Part shown: piece by piece, positions 22,662 to 32,679 of the stretch | Layout: every line of letters starts with the position of its first letter | How positions within the stretch are numbered: the first letter of the stretch is position 1 | Source of the DNA: Psychrobacillus mangrovi | GTDB lineage: Bacteria > Bacillota > Bacilli > Bacillales_A > Planococcaceae | Direction of reading: 5' to 3' | NCBI RefSeq assembly: GCF_037104765.1 | Contig: NZ_JBAWSY010000001.1 | Span: 434,001-498,000 of the forward strand | Length of the DNA: 64,000 bases | Position numbers and translations under genes: made by a program | Notes under the pieces: generated by a model | What the model saw: the letters and a program-made list of their open reading frames with translations, nothing else | Database searches by the model: none | Told to the model about the DNA's origin: nothing

Positions 22662-24313
22662 TAAACTTCCCCACTTCCTCCTAAAGTCGCTTGCATAAGA
22701 AGTTTATCTAGTTGTGTTTGGAAATTGTCTGTTTCTTTATCCGTGTAATTTAATAATTGTTTCATCACTTGTAACACTTCACTTTTATAAGCTTTATACT
22801 GATCCACATGAAAATAAAGCATTCCAGTTCTACGGACTAAAAAGTCTACAGGGGAATAAGCCATTTCATCATGTATCGCGTAATAAACTTGTGCTAAAAC
22901 ACTTAAAGGTAAATTAGAGTTTCGTGATGTATTCAATAAATGTGCATATTGAAAGATTTTGTCTACATTCGAGCCATAAAATTTAGCAAGGTGTCTACCT
23001 TCTTCTTTCGTAAGTCCGTATGATTGCGCTAGATTTTCTTTCGAAGCAATAAATGCTCTAAAGTTTTCAGATCCCCCTACGTCTCCTCCAGAAAGATTTA
23101 CATGCTTAGTTACACATGGCCCATAATTATAATCTCCCAGTTGTTTTGAAATAGTATCTACAATAGACTCAGCCATTTTACGATATCCAGTTAGTTTTCC
23201 ACCTGCAATCGTGAATAAGCCTGAATCGGATTGCCAAACCTCATCTTTTCGAGAAATCTCGGAAGGATTTTTTCCATCTTCATAAATTAGTGGACGGACT
23301 CCGGCCCAGGTAGACTCGACATTTTCTTCCGAAATTTGAACATCTGGGAACATATACTGTATTGCTTTTAAAAGATATTGCACATCCTCCTTTGTCGCTA
23401 CAGGATTTTGTATATCTCCTTCAAAAAAAGTATCTGTTGTTCCAACGTATGTTTTACCTTCCCGTGGGATAGCAAAAATCATTCGCTTATCGGGTGTATC
23501 AAAATAGGTTGGTTGTCGGAGTGGAAAGAATGCTTGATCGATAACCACATGAACGCCTTTAGTGAGTCTCAATTTTTTATTATTATCCATAGAATCTAGA
23601 GCTCGGACAGTATCCACCCATGGACCGGTTGCATTAATAATCTTTTTTGCATGAATTGTGATCTTCTTATTATTCACTTGATCTATTACTTCTGCGCCAA
23701 TAGCCTTATATTGGTCATTATAGACAAATGATTTTACTTTTGCATAGTTTAGACCAACTGCTCCTTTTTCAATCGCTTTTTTAATTACTTCAATTGTCAA
23801 CCTCGCATCATCCGTCCGGTACTCTACGTAGTATCCGCCTCCTTGAAGACCGTTACTTTTTAATAATGGTTCTTTTTGAAGGGTTTCTTCTGCTGAAAGC
23901 ATATGTCTTTTTTCTTCCTTTTTTACTCCAGCTAAAAAGTCATATACCTTCAATCCAAGGGAAGTTGTTTTAGGGCCAAACGTTCCTTTTTTGTGGAATG
24001 GAAGTAGCATCCATTCTGGCTCAGTCACGTGAACGGCATTTTCATATACTATTTCTCTTTCTCTACCAACATCAGCAACCATTTTCACTTCAAATTGCTT
24101 TAAATAACGTAAGCCACCGTGTACTAATTTTGTGGATCTGCTAGAAGTACCTGCAGAAAAGTCTTGCATTTCTACAAGTGCCACGGACATTCCTCTAGTA
24201 ACAGCATCTAAAGCGATACCTGCTCCAGTAATTCCACCACCAATAACTAATACATCAAATTCATAAAAATTTAATGTATTTAATATTTGTTCACGTTCGA
24301 CAGAAGATTTCAT
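22661..24313 (-). CDS. glpD: Aerobic glycerol-3-phosphate dehydrogenase
   Basis: FAD enzyme at the membrane face that oxidises glycerol-3-phosphate to dihydroxyacetone phosphate and passes electrons to menaquinone. 550 residues. The FAD dinucleotide motif VIGGGITGAGIALDAVTRG is at residues 20-38; SSRSTKLVHGGLRYL and the C-terminal DAO-C region (residues 390-530) follow. GAGGTG precedes the ATG, and that site is in the last codons of glpK. There is no glpF or glpP antiterminator near, unlike the B. subtilis glpPFKD cluster, so control must come from elsewhere. Confidence 0.96.
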   Translation of the reverse strand: MKSSVEREQILNTLNFYEFDVLVIGGGITGAGIALDAVTRGMSVALVEMQDFSAGTSSRSTKLVHGGLRYLKQFEVKMVADVGREREIVYENAVHVTEPEWMLLPFHKKGTFGPKTTSLGLKVYDFLAGVKKEEKRHMLSAEETLQKEPLLKSNGLQGGGYYVEYRTDDARLTIEVIKKAIEKGAVGLNYAKVKSFVYNDQYKAIGAEVIDQVNNKKITIHAKKIINATGPWVDTVRALDSMDNNKKLRLTKGVHVVIDQAFFPLRQPTYFDTPDKRMIFAIPREGKTYVGTTDTFFEGDIQNPVATKEDVQYLLKAIQYMFPDVQISEENVESTWAGVRPLIYEDGKNPSEISRKDEVWQSDSGLFTIAGGKLTGYRKMAESIVDTISKQLGDYNYGPCVTKHVNLSGGDVGGSENFRAFIASKENLAQSYGLTKEEGRHLAKFYGSNVDKIFQYAHLLNTSRNSNLPLSVLAQVYYAIHDEMAYSPVDFLVRRTGMLYFHVDQYKAYKSEVLQVMKQLLNYTDKETDNFQTQLDKLLMQATLGGSGEV

Positions 24314-24316
24314 TCA

Positions 24317-25822
24317 TTACACCTCATCATCCAGTTTAAATACTCTTGTTGCCTCTACTGCTTTTTTCCAACCTCTATACAGTTGATTTCGTTTTACTTC
24401 ATCCATTTTTGGTTTGTATAATCTTTGACTTTCACGCATTGCTGAAAGCTCCTGCTCATTTTCCCAAAACCCAGTAGAAAGTCCTGCTAAAAAAGCTGCT
24501 CCTAAAGCTGTTGTTTCATTTAACTTAGCAAGTTCCACCGGTACATTTAAGAGATCACTTTGAAATTGCATTAGAAACTCATTACTTACTGCCCCACCAT
24601 CAACTCGGAGTACTTCTACATCGACCCTTGAATCCTTTTCCATCGTATCTAATACATCTTTTGTTTGATAAGCAAGGGATTCAATTGTAGCACGTATAAA
24701 ATGCTCTTTTGTAGTACCACGAGATAATCCAAAAATAGACCCTCTTGCATCTGAATCCCAATAAGGAGTGCCCAGTCCAACAAAAGCAGGAACCACATAA
24801 ACACCTTCTGTAGATTCTACTCTATTAGCGTAACTTTCTGATTCTGCTGCATTTTTAAACATACGTAAACCATCTCGCAACCATTGAATCGCAGAACCCG
24901 CAACAAAGACACTACCTTCTAATGCATAAGTTACCTTTCCATTTAATCCCCAAGCAATTGTTGTTAGTAATCCAGATGCCGATGAAATTGCTTCTTCTCC
25001 TGTATTAAGGAGCATGAAGCAGCCAGTTCCATACGTATTTTTTGCCATACCTTTATCAAAACAACATTGACCAAATAGCGCCGCTTGTTGATCTCCTGCA
25101 ACTCCAGCAATATCAATTTGCTTACCAAAAAATACGGAGGGGTCTGTTTGGGCATACACTTCAGAGGAGGAAGCAACATCTGGCAATATCTCCATTGGTA
25201 TATTTAATTTTTCACATATTTCTTTGTCCCAGCACTGCTCAAATATATTATAAAGCATCGTCCTAGAAGCATTAGAGTAGTCCGTTACATGTTTTTTCCC
25301 ATTGGATAACTTCCAAATTAGCCATGTATCTATTGTACCGAAAAGAAGTTCTCCGTTTTTAGCTTGCTCCCTTGCTCCATCCACATGGTCGAGTATCCAT
25401 TTTACTTTTGTAGCAGAGAAATATGGGTCAAGCATCAGACCTGTTTTTTCCTTAAAAAAGGAATCGAGATTTTCTCTTTTCAACTCGTCAATGATTGATT
25501 GCGTTTGTCTCGACTGCCAAACAATTGCATGATAGATAGGCTTTCCAGTATTTTTATTCCAAACAACTGTTGTTTCACGTTGATTTGTAATTCCTATTGC
25601 ATGTACGTCTTCTGGTTGATTGCCACTTTCTGTTAGAACGGACACAATGACAGATAAGACAGAACCCCAAATTTCCTGGGCGTCGTGCTCTACCCATCCG
25701 GACCTTGGAAAAAATTGAGTGAATTCTTTCTGCGAAGAATGTACTATATTACCTTGCTTATCAAATAATATAGCTCTAGAGCTGGTGGTCCCTTGATCAA
25801 TTGATAAAATGTATTTACCCAC
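24317..25822 (-). CDS. glpK: Glycerol kinase
   Basis: Phosphorylates glycerol with ATP to trap it as glycerol-3-phosphate. 501 residues, usual length. YILSIDQGTTSSRAILFD at the front binds phosphate; GITNQRETTVVW, GVAGDQQAALFG and NTYGTGCFMLLNTGEE are family hallmarks; the adenosine motif is DGGAVSNEFLMQFQ. It starts at a GTG behind GGAGGGG. Only 11 bases separate it from mutL, and I see no terminator between them. In Firmicutes the enzyme is usually activated by PTS phosphorylation of a His; I could not identify that residue confidently. Confidence 0.97.
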   Translation of the reverse strand: MGKYILSIDQGTTSSRAILFDKQGNIVHSSQKEFTQFFPRSGWVEHDAQEIWGSVLSVIVSVLTESGNQPEDVHAIGITNQRETTVVWNKNTGKPIYHAIVWQSRQTQSIIDELKRENLDSFFKEKTGLMLDPYFSATKVKWILDHVDGAREQAKNGELLFGTIDTWLIWKLSNGKKHVTDYSNASRTMLYNIFEQCWDKEICEKLNIPMEILPDVASSSEVYAQTDPSVFFGKQIDIAGVAGDQQAALFGQCCFDKGMAKNTYGTGCFMLLNTGEEAISSASGLLTTIAWGLNGKVTYALEGSVFVAGSAIQWLRDGLRMFKNAAESESYANRVESTEGVYVVPAFVGLGTPYWDSDARGSIFGLSRGTTKEHFIRATIESLAYQTKDVLDTMEKDSRVDVEVLRVDGGAVSNEFLMQFQSDLLNVPVELAKLNETTALGAAFLAGLSTGFWENEQELSAMRESQRLYKPKMDEVKRNQLYRGWKKAVEATRVFKLDDEV

Positions 25823-25833
25823 AAATTCCCCTC

Positions 25834-27618
25834 CTACATTACTCGTTTGAACATCTTTTCCACTTCATATGTTGAAAAATGAATGATTACTGGTCTTCCA
25901 TGTGGGCATGTTAACGGATGCTTTGCATTCTTCAAACTTTCAAGAAGCTGTTCCATATCTTTTATTGTTAAATAATGATTCGCTTTTATGGAGAGTTTAC
26001 AGCTCATCATAATTGCAGCTTCTTCTCTCAATTTTTTAATATCTGTTCTTCGGTTTGTTAAAACCTGTTCGATTAATCCTTCGATTATTTTTGTTTCATG
26101 GCCCTTTGGAAACCAAGCGGGATACTCTCTGACAACAAAACTTGATGAACCAAACTCCTCTAAAAATATACCAACAGTATTCAGTTCATCAATAGATTCT
26201 TTAATACGATATGCTTCATCTAAAGTGTAGTGAAAAGTAAGAGGCAACAGTAACGCTTGACGTTCACTTGCATTTACTTCCCCCACTTTCTCTTTATAAA
26301 ATTCATATTTGATACGCTCCTGAGCCGCATGCTGATCAATTAAATAAAATCCGTCTTCACTTTGTGCCACTATATATGTGCCGTGAATTTGACCTACGAC
26401 ATGTAAGTCTGGGAATGGTTCTTTGATCTCTATTGATTCCTCTATCGGCATTTCTTCCTGTAGAGGTTCGATTTCCTCGTATACAATTGAAGCCTGCTCT
26501 GTTTCGTATTGACTTTGAATAGGGGATTGTTGAATTGGCTGTTCAGGTTCTTTATATGTTTGTTTAAAGAAATCAAATTGTATACTTGGCTGTTTCTTTA
26601 CTTCAGGTTTTTCCATAATTTTTGGTGGTTGTTGAACACGGTGTATAATAGAACGAATGGTTTGTCTCACTAGCTCCATTAGTTCCTTCTCTTTGCTTAA
26701 ACGTATTTGATGCTTAGCAGGGTGTACGTTAACATCCGTAAGCATAGGATCCGTTTCAATATTCAATACTACTATCGGAAATCTTCCAATAGGCAACAAT
26801 GTATGATATGCATCGACAATTGCATTATTTAACCCGTAATGCTTCACCCATCTGCCGTTAACAAGTATTGTAATATAATTCTTGGATGCTCTTGTAATCT
26901 CAGGTAATGATGCATAACCAGAAATACGAAAATCGGAAGATTCTCCATCAAAACGGACCATTTTCTTAACATTTGAAACACCATATATAGAAGCAAGTAC
27001 TTGCTTTAAGTCTCCTCTTCCACTCGTTTGAACGATCGTTTGATTATTATGTGTAAGTCTAAAAGCAATGGATGGAAAACTAAGTGCTAAACGATTTATT
27101 AAATCGATTGAATGACCTAGCTCCGTTTGAACCGTTTTTAAATACTTTAATCTTGCAGGAGTATTAAAAAATAATTGTTTTACAATAATATCCGTTCCTC
27201 TTCGTATAGGAGCTGGTTTACATGTAAGAATACGACCACCTTCTAAGTCTACTTTTGTCCCAACATTTACCCCGTCAGAAGTCCATAAATTTATCTTTGA
27301 GACTGAAGCTATACTTGCAAGTGCTTCACCACGAAATCCTAACGATCGAATTCTAAATAGATCATGTTCAGTCGTTATTTTAGAAGTAGCATGTCTTGAG
27401 AAGGATTGGACCGCATCTTCTTCATCCATCCCTTTTCCATTATCGGTTACTTGAATTTTTGCTAAACCAGCTTCTTCTAACATTATTTCAATGGAAGTAC
27501 TTCCTGCATCTATTGCATTTTCCACTAACTCTTTCACAACTGAGGCGGGACGTTCAACTACTTCTCCCGCTGCTATTTTATTGGATAGTAGCTCTTCCAT
27601 AACGATGATTTGTCCCAT
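25834..27618 (-). CDS. mutL: DNA mismatch repair protein MutL
   Basis: Homodimeric GHKL ATPase and nicking endonuclease that acts after MutS binds a mismatch. 594 residues. N-terminal motifs: ELVENAIDAGS (Glu general base), DNGKGM and RGFRGEALASI. A Pro/Glu-rich linker spans about 340-430. The C-terminal domain keeps the endonuclease metal motif DQHAAQERIKYE, with SCKLSIKAN and CPHGRP, so this is the nicking type found in bacteria lacking MutH. I start at 27618 behind AGGTGG, 40 bases after mutS. Confidence 0.97.
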   Translation of the reverse strand: MGQIIVMEELLSNKIAAGEVVERPASVVKELVENAIDAGSTSIEIMLEEAGLAKIQVTDNGKGMDEEDAVQSFSRHATSKITTEHDLFRIRSLGFRGEALASIASVSKINLWTSDGVNVGTKVDLEGGRILTCKPAPIRRGTDIIVKQLFFNTPARLKYLKTVQTELGHSIDLINRLALSFPSIAFRLTHNNQTIVQTSGRGDLKQVLASIYGVSNVKKMVRFDGESSDFRISGYASLPEITRASKNYITILVNGRWVKHYGLNNAIVDAYHTLLPIGRFPIVVLNIETDPMLTDVNVHPAKHQIRLSKEKELMELVRQTIRSIIHRVQQPPKIMEKPEVKKQPSIQFDFFKQTYKEPEQPIQQSPIQSQYETEQASIVYEEIEPLQEEMPIEESIEIKEPFPDLHVVGQIHGTYIVAQSEDGFYLIDQHAAQERIKYEFYKEKVGEVNASERQALLLPLTFHYTLDEAYRIKESIDELNTVGIFLEEFGSSSFVVREYPAWFPKGHETKIIEGLIEQVLTNRRTDIKKLREEAAIMMSCKLSIKANHYLTIKDMEQLLESLKNAKHPLTCPHGRPVIIHFSTYEVEKMFKRVM

Positions 27619-27658
27619 TTTTCCACCTGCTTTTAAAAGATTAATAGAGATTTTTTTC

Positions 27659-30220
27659 TTATTGTTCCATTTCGTTCTGTAGTTCATACAACAACTGTAA
27701 TGCTTCTAACGGTGTTGTACCGGAAATATTAATTTTTTTTATCTTTTTCATTACTTTTTCTGCTGTTTTATTCTCTGTAACCTTAACGTCTGTCTGTTTT
27801 GGTTGCTCATCAAAAAATGATAATTGCATTTCTTGCATGACTGGGTCATTTTCTTTTTTCTCTATTTGTTCAAAAGTAGCTAGAATGTCTCTAGCTCTTA
27901 AAATAATTTCTTGAGGAAGTTGAGCTATTTCAGCAACATGAATACCATAGCTTTTATCTGCTGGACCTTCTTTTAATTTATGAAGAAACACTACTTTTCC
28001 ATCTTTTTCTGTAGCCGATACGTGAACATTACGCAATTTAGGTAAAGTTTGTTCCAGATCTGTCAACTCATGATAATGTGTTGAAAATAGTGTGTTCGCC
28101 CCAATATGTTCATGTATATATTCCATCATTGCTTGTGCTAAACTCATACCATCATAAGTAGAAGTTCCTCGCCCTATCTCATCAAAAAGTAGCAAACTTT
28201 GACTCGTTGCATTCACAATAGCATGCTGGGACTCCATCATTTCAATCATAAATGTACTTTGTCCGCCCGCCAGATCATCTGCTGCTCCTATGCGTGTGAA
28301 TATTTTATCAACAATAGGAAGTTTTGCTGACTCTGCAGGTACATAACAACCAATTTGAGCCATTATAACTGTTATCGCAACTTGTCTCATAAATGTACTT
28401 TTACCTGACATATTAGGCCCAGTAATTAAGAGCATATTTTCATCTTCTGTTAAAATGCAGTCGTTTGGAACATACAATTGATTGTTCATCATTTTTTCGA
28501 CAACTGGATGTCTTCCTTCCAAAATTTCCATAGCATTTGTTTCATGAAAAACAGGTTTTGTTAATCGATGCTTTTCAGATACTTGTGCAAATGAAATATA
28601 TACATCTAGCTCACTTATTTGCTTTGCTAATTTTTGAACTTGAGGAATATACCCTTTTATTTGTTCTCTAACCTTTGTAAATAATTCATACTCTAGTAGT
28701 AAGCTTTCATCTTCTGCTGAAAGTATTAAGGATTCTTTTTCTTTCAACTCATCCGTGATATATCGCTCTGCATTCGCAAGTGTCTGTTTGCGAACATATC
28801 TTGTCTCGTCCGCGAAGTGAATATTCGATTTGGTTAACTCAATAAAATAGCCGAATACTCGGTTATACCCTATTTTTAAGTTTTTAGCTCCCGTCAATTC
28901 TCGTTCTTTTTGTTCTAACTCAGCTATCCACTTTTTCCCGTTGACAGAAGCATCGCGAAGCTGATCTAAACGTTCATTGAAACCATCCTTTATTACCCCA
29001 CCATCTTTAACAGAAATTGGAGGATTTTCGCTGATCGCTTCATCTAATTTACTCCAAATATCTTGGCAATCCTCTAATGCTTGTCCTAAAGTTACTAATG
29101 TTGGGTTATTAGAATCAACTAACAGCTGCTTAATCATAGGAATTTTCGAAAGTGATTGTCTTAGTTGGGCAAGATCTCTACCACCTGCACTACCAAATCC
29201 AATTCTTCCAACCAATCTTTCTAAATCATAAACTTCTTTGAATGCTTCTTTTATTTCTTCTCTAAGCATAAAATCTTCTAAAAAGCTCGTAACTATTTCA
29301 AGACGAGATTCAACGGCTTTTTTATCAGCTAGAGGCTGATGAATCCATTGTTTAAGCTTACGACCGCCCATTGCAGTAACTGTATCATCCAGTAGCCATA
29401 ATAAAGTTCCTTTTTGATCTCCACTTCGTATAGAAGAGATAAGCTCAAGATTTCTCTTTGAATGGTAGTCCATTGCTAAAAATGCTTCTCTTTTTTGAAA
29501 TGTGAAAGGTTGAATATGTAATAAGGAACGTTTTTGTGTTTTTTCAATATATTTCAATAATCGCTTTACCGTTCGGTGAGTTTCTTCCGGATGATTATTG
29601 ATATACTTATCTGCATCATCATTACTTAACTCATCCTGTTCAATAGAAAGCGTAAAATCATGTATCGAGGATAGATCATTTATCAATACATACAATTGCT
29701 CACTAACAATCAGCTCTTTGGCCTGTAAAGATAATAATTCCTGTACAACTTCTTTTTCATCACCAGTCATAATCGTTGTAAAACCGTCGCCAGTGGATAC
29801 ATCTAAATAAGCAAATGCTACTTCATTGTTTGAAAGTAAGTCAGCAGATGCAATAAAAAAATTAGATTTAGTTTGCATCGATTTACCTTCTATAATTGTT
29901 CCAGGTGTAATTAAACGTAGCACTTCTCTTTTTACTACACCTTTTGCTTCTTTAGGATTCTCTACTTGCTCGCAAATTGCTACTTTATGTCCTTTGCTAA
30001 CAAGTGTTTCAATATAGTTCTGCGCAGCATGATGAGGTACTCCACACATTGGGACATTATCTTTTCTACTCGTTAATGTTATTTCTAATATGGCAGCAGC
30101 TTTTATTGCATCTTCATAAAATAATTCATAAAAATCGCCTAGTCGAAAAAATAAAAAAGCATCTATGTAGTCTTCTTTAATAGTTAAATATTGTTGCATC
30201 ATTGGAGTCAGTGTTGTCAT
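27659..30220 (-). CDS. mutS: DNA mismatch repair protein MutS
   Basis: Recognises mispaired bases and recruits MutL. 853 residues. The mismatch-binding FYELFYEDA motif (Phe-X-Glu) is near residue 28; the Walker A is GPNMSGKSTF near residue 600, Walker B LLFDEIGRGTST, and the HTH-type C-terminus follows STHYHELTDL. The C-terminal beta-clamp/tetramer region (FFDEQPKQ...) is retained. AGAGGGA lies upstream of the ATG. It begins the long leftward unit mutS-mutL-glpK-glpD-lipase-miaA-hfq-rhodanese. Confidence 0.98.
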   Translation of the reverse strand: MTTLTPMMQQYLTIKEDYIDAFLFFRLGDFYELFYEDAIKAAAILEITLTSRKDNVPMCGVPHHAAQNYIETLVSKGHKVAICEQVENPKEAKGVVKREVLRLITPGTIIEGKSMQTKSNFFIASADLLSNNEVAFAYLDVSTGDGFTTIMTGDEKEVVQELLSLQAKELIVSEQLYVLINDLSSIHDFTLSIEQDELSNDDADKYINNHPEETHRTVKRLLKYIEKTQKRSLLHIQPFTFQKREAFLAMDYHSKRNLELISSIRSGDQKGTLLWLLDDTVTAMGGRKLKQWIHQPLADKKAVESRLEIVTSFLEDFMLREEIKEAFKEVYDLERLVGRIGFGSAGGRDLAQLRQSLSKIPMIKQLLVDSNNPTLVTLGQALEDCQDIWSKLDEAISENPPISVKDGGVIKDGFNERLDQLRDASVNGKKWIAELEQKERELTGAKNLKIGYNRVFGYFIELTKSNIHFADETRYVRKQTLANAERYITDELKEKESLILSAEDESLLLEYELFTKVREQIKGYIPQVQKLAKQISELDVYISFAQVSEKHRLTKPVFHETNAMEILEGRHPVVEKMMNNQLYVPNDCILTEDENMLLITGPNMSGKSTFMRQVAITVIMAQIGCYVPAESAKLPIVDKIFTRIGAADDLAGGQSTFMIEMMESQHAIVNATSQSLLLFDEIGRGTSTYDGMSLAQAMMEYIHEHIGANTLFSTHYHELTDLEQTLPKLRNVHVSATEKDGKVVFLHKLKEGPADKSYGIHVAEIAQLPQEIILRARDILATFEQIEKKENDPVMQEMQLSFFDEQPKQTDVKVTENKTAEKVMKKIKKINISGTTPLEALQLLYELQNEMEQ

Positions 30221-30329
30221 CTTTAGTCATTCCCTCTTCTTTACTTCTCTCTGATTATTATAGCAAAATATACGAAGAAATGCGCATTCACCAATCTTTC
30301 ATACAGAGAAAGTTACTTGTTGAATATAA

Positions 30330-30359
30330 AAAAAAAGCCGGAATAACTGGCCGGCTTTT
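30330..30359 (-). terminator. cotE terminator
   Basis: AAAAGCCGG, 9-base loop, CCGGCTTTT, then a T8 run on the minus strand. It separates cotE from mutS. Confidence 0.88.
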
Positions 30360-30921
30360 AAAGTGATGAGGATTGATCATGGCCATGATTATGAGAACTA
30401 GATGAACTAGATGAACTTGATGAATGGGATGAACTTGATGAGCTTTCGTCATTGTATGCCCACTCTTCTTCAAAATCTTGATCATGCACTTGGATGCAAA
30501 CTTTTGTTTCTCCTACCACTTCAGCAAGGTGTTCACGTTCTACCATTACTTGAAATTGCGTTCCGTTCTCAATAATAATTGCCTCTGTACAATTAGGCTG
30601 TTGAATAACACGTACGTGTACATCTTCACCAGTTGAATCACTATCTCTGTAATTTAATCGAACACGATCTTTGTAGTTAATTGTTTCAGTGAAAACAGAT
30701 GTTTTGGAATGATCATGATGTGCGTACCAAACGTTTATATCAAACTTACCAACAACTTCTACAAACTTACCATGCTTTTTTGACTGAAAAGAATGATTGA
30801 TAACCCAGCACCCTAAAATACTAGACGGTGTATTTGGTGGACGAAGAACTTCACATGACTCCGTTCTTTTCTTTCCTTTTGCTACCACGGCTTTCGTCAC
30901 GATTTGTCGTAAGTGTTTCAT
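30358..30921 (-). CDS. cotE: Outer spore coat morphogenetic protein CotE
   Basis: Organises the outer coat around the developing spore from the mother cell. 187 residues against about 181 in B. subtilis. The core (AVVAKGKKRTESCEVLRPPN, LGCWVINHSF, GKFDINVWYAH, INYKDRVRL, VVGETKVCIQVHD; each a short conserved block) is clear. The end is unusual: after EEEWAYNDE it becomes almost pure Ser and His, with runs such as SHSSSSSSSSSSHNHGHD. I start at 30921, behind AAGGAGG. The cotE-mutS-mutL order is as in Bacillus. Confidence 0.95.
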   Translation of the reverse strand: MKHLRQIVTKAVVAKGKKRTESCEVLRPPNTPSSILGCWVINHSFQSKKHGKFVEVVGKFDINVWYAHHDHSKTSVFTETINYKDRVRLNYRDSDSTGEDVHVRVIQQPNCTEAIIIENGTQFQVMVEREHLAEVVGETKVCIQVHDQDFEEEWAYNDESSSSSSHSSSSSSSSSSHNHGHDQSSSL

Positions 30922-30997
30922 TTTTTTCCTCCTTGTATTCAAGTCATAACATCATATGCGCATTATGCCCAATCGGTTCATATGTTTTTTTATTCCA

Positions 30998-31026
30998 TTG
31001 ACCGACCAAATGATTCTATATACAAT
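30998..31026 (+). promoter_or_regulatory. nagB promoter
   Basis: TTGACC, 17-base spacer, TACAAT, placed about 32 bases before the start codon. No GntR-type operator is obvious. Confidence 0.68.
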
Positions 31027-31057
31027 GATTACATATATAGGATGGTGAGGTTTTTAA

Positions 31058-31753
31058 ATGTCATTTTTTGAAATAATTTACGTTGGAAGTCAACAAGAAG
31101 CTAGCACAATTATTGTTAATAAGCTAGAAGAGGAACTGAAATCAGGATTAAGTTCCTTGGGTTTAGCAACTGGAAGTACAATGATTCCGATATATAATGG
31201 AATAGCTGAATCAAATTTAGATTTTTCTCAGGTAACAGCCTTTAACTTAGATGAATACATAGGACTAGCTTCCACTAACAAAAACAGTTTTGCTTTTTTT
31301 ATGAATGAACGTTTATTTTCCAAAAAGCTTTTTAAAGAAACACATATACAAAACGGAATTGCGGAAGATAAGCAGCTGGAATGTGAGAGATATGAAAAAA
31401 AGTTGGACAGGCATCCAATAGATATTCAATTTTTAGGTGTAGGAGAAAATGGGCATATTGCTTTTAATGAACCAGGCACTTCCTTTGATTCGTTAACACA
31501 TGTTGCATCATTGACAGATTCTACAATTGAAGTAAATAGTCAATATTTCGATGATCACGAGCATATGCCTACTCAAGCTTATACAATGGGAATTGGTTCT
31601 ATTATGAAGGCGAAGAAAATTATTTTACTTGCTTTCGGCGAAAAAAAACGAGCTGCAATCGATGCATTACTTGGCAATAATATAACCGAACAATGGCCAA
31701 TAACTGTCTTGAAAAAGCATCCCCATGTAACCCTCATTACAAATATTAAATAA
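31058..31753 (+). CDS. nagB: Glucosamine-6-phosphate deaminase
   Basis: Converts glucosamine-6-phosphate to fructose-6-phosphate and ammonia, the entry of amino sugars into glycolysis. 231 residues, the short monomeric form of Firmicutes. LATGSTMIPIY binds the phosphate, FNLDEYIGL carries the catalytic Asp, and LGVGENGHIAFNEPG carries the second Asp/His region. It stands alone; nagA and nagR/yvoA are not nearby, unlike the nagAB operon of B. subtilis. It has its own promoter and terminator. Confidence 0.95.
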   Translation: MSFFEIIYVGSQQEASTIIVNKLEEELKSGLSSLGLATGSTMIPIYNGIAESNLDFSQVTAFNLDEYIGLASTNKNSFAFFMNERLFSKKLFKETHIQNGIAEDKQLECERYEKKLDRHPIDIQFLGVGENGHIAFNEPGTSFDSLTHVASLTDSTIEVNSQYFDDHEHMPTQAYTMGIGSIMKAKKIILLAFGEKKRAAIDALLGNNITEQWPITVLKKHPHVTLITNIK

Positions 31754-31754
31754 T

Positions 31755-31796
31755 GAAAAAAGGTTGTTTTTCTAATTAATTAGAAAACAACCTTTT
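31755..31796 (+). terminator. nagB terminator
   Basis: AAAAAAGGTTGTTTTTCTAA and its complement form a stem of nearly 20 bp ending in T5. Confidence 0.88.
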
Positions 31797-31890
31797 TCAT
31801 TTTTTGGATGATTCTCACTTTTCAATACATAAACCACATTGAAATCCTTTACTTTTAAATAATTGGTTTTCTATATTTTGTAGTTGAATA

Positions 31891-32460
31891 CTAATAATAA
31901 TAACTTTTAAGCTTTGGCCAAGTAGATTGCCAATTCTTTTTAAGTATTCGAGCCTTATAAATTTCCGCTAAATCACTAGATGCTAAAAAGCGAGAAGTTG
32001 GTTTTATGACTAGATGGATTAAATCTTCAATTCCATGAGGAGCAGTTAAGATAACGTTATCAACATCATCTAATTTTACACCTAAAGCTGTTACTGTTTC
32101 CGGAAAATTTGCTATTCCATCAACTGCCGATGAATATGCGGGTAAATTGTTTATTATGTGCATTCTAGCTTGATTTTTAACCGACCATGGTATTTTGGGC
32201 ATGATATCTTTTAGGTTACTTTCAAACGTTTTTTCTAATTTTTCATTTGTATTGGACTCATCAAAATAAATCACATCAATATCTAATAAAGGCGTTCTAA
32301 CTTTATAATTATGCATCGTATCCCAAATTTTAGAGCGTACAAAGCCTGCGCAAATCCACCAATCGGTAAGGTTAAGTTTTTTCGCAGCTTGTAACACTTC
32401 CATCATCCATTCATCTTCATTAATAAGCTTCGTAATATCATTTTCATTTGTTAACTTCAT
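31891..32460 (-). CDS. Nucleotidyltransferase-like protein (DUF925)
   Basis: 189 residues of a conserved family with a predicted minimal nucleotidyltransferase fold. Visible signs: WWICAGFVRSKIWDTMHN near residue 35 (G-F/A-V-R, the substrate loop) and the metal carboxylates in TPLLDIDVIYFD. The family segment VKNQARMHIINNLPAYSS and a C-terminal FLASSDLAEIYKARILKKNW complete the match. Substrate unknown. AGAGGTAG precedes the ATG. Divergent from the MFS gene, convergent with nagB. Confidence 0.8.
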   Translation of the reverse strand: MKLTNENDITKLINEDEWMMEVLQAAKKLNLTDWWICAGFVRSKIWDTMHNYKVRTPLLDIDVIYFDESNTNEKLEKTFESNLKDIMPKIPWSVKNQARMHIINNLPAYSSAVDGIANFPETVTALGVKLDDVDNVILTAPHGIEDLIHLVIKPTSRFLASSDLAEIYKARILKKNWQSTWPKLKSYYY

Positions 32461-32679
32461 ATATCTACCTCTTTCTTATCCTACTCATTTCATCTCCCCC
32501 TATCCATATATTAAGGATAATCCTTCTATACTTGTAAAACAATACTAATAACGTAATGCTCTGTTGCAATCTAATCTATTAAATAGTTATCTTCTTTTCT
32601 CTATTGAAGTACCCTAGTAAAAAGTGTTAGGCTTTCATAGTAATCAATCTTTTACTCACAACGTAAGGAGAGAATTATT

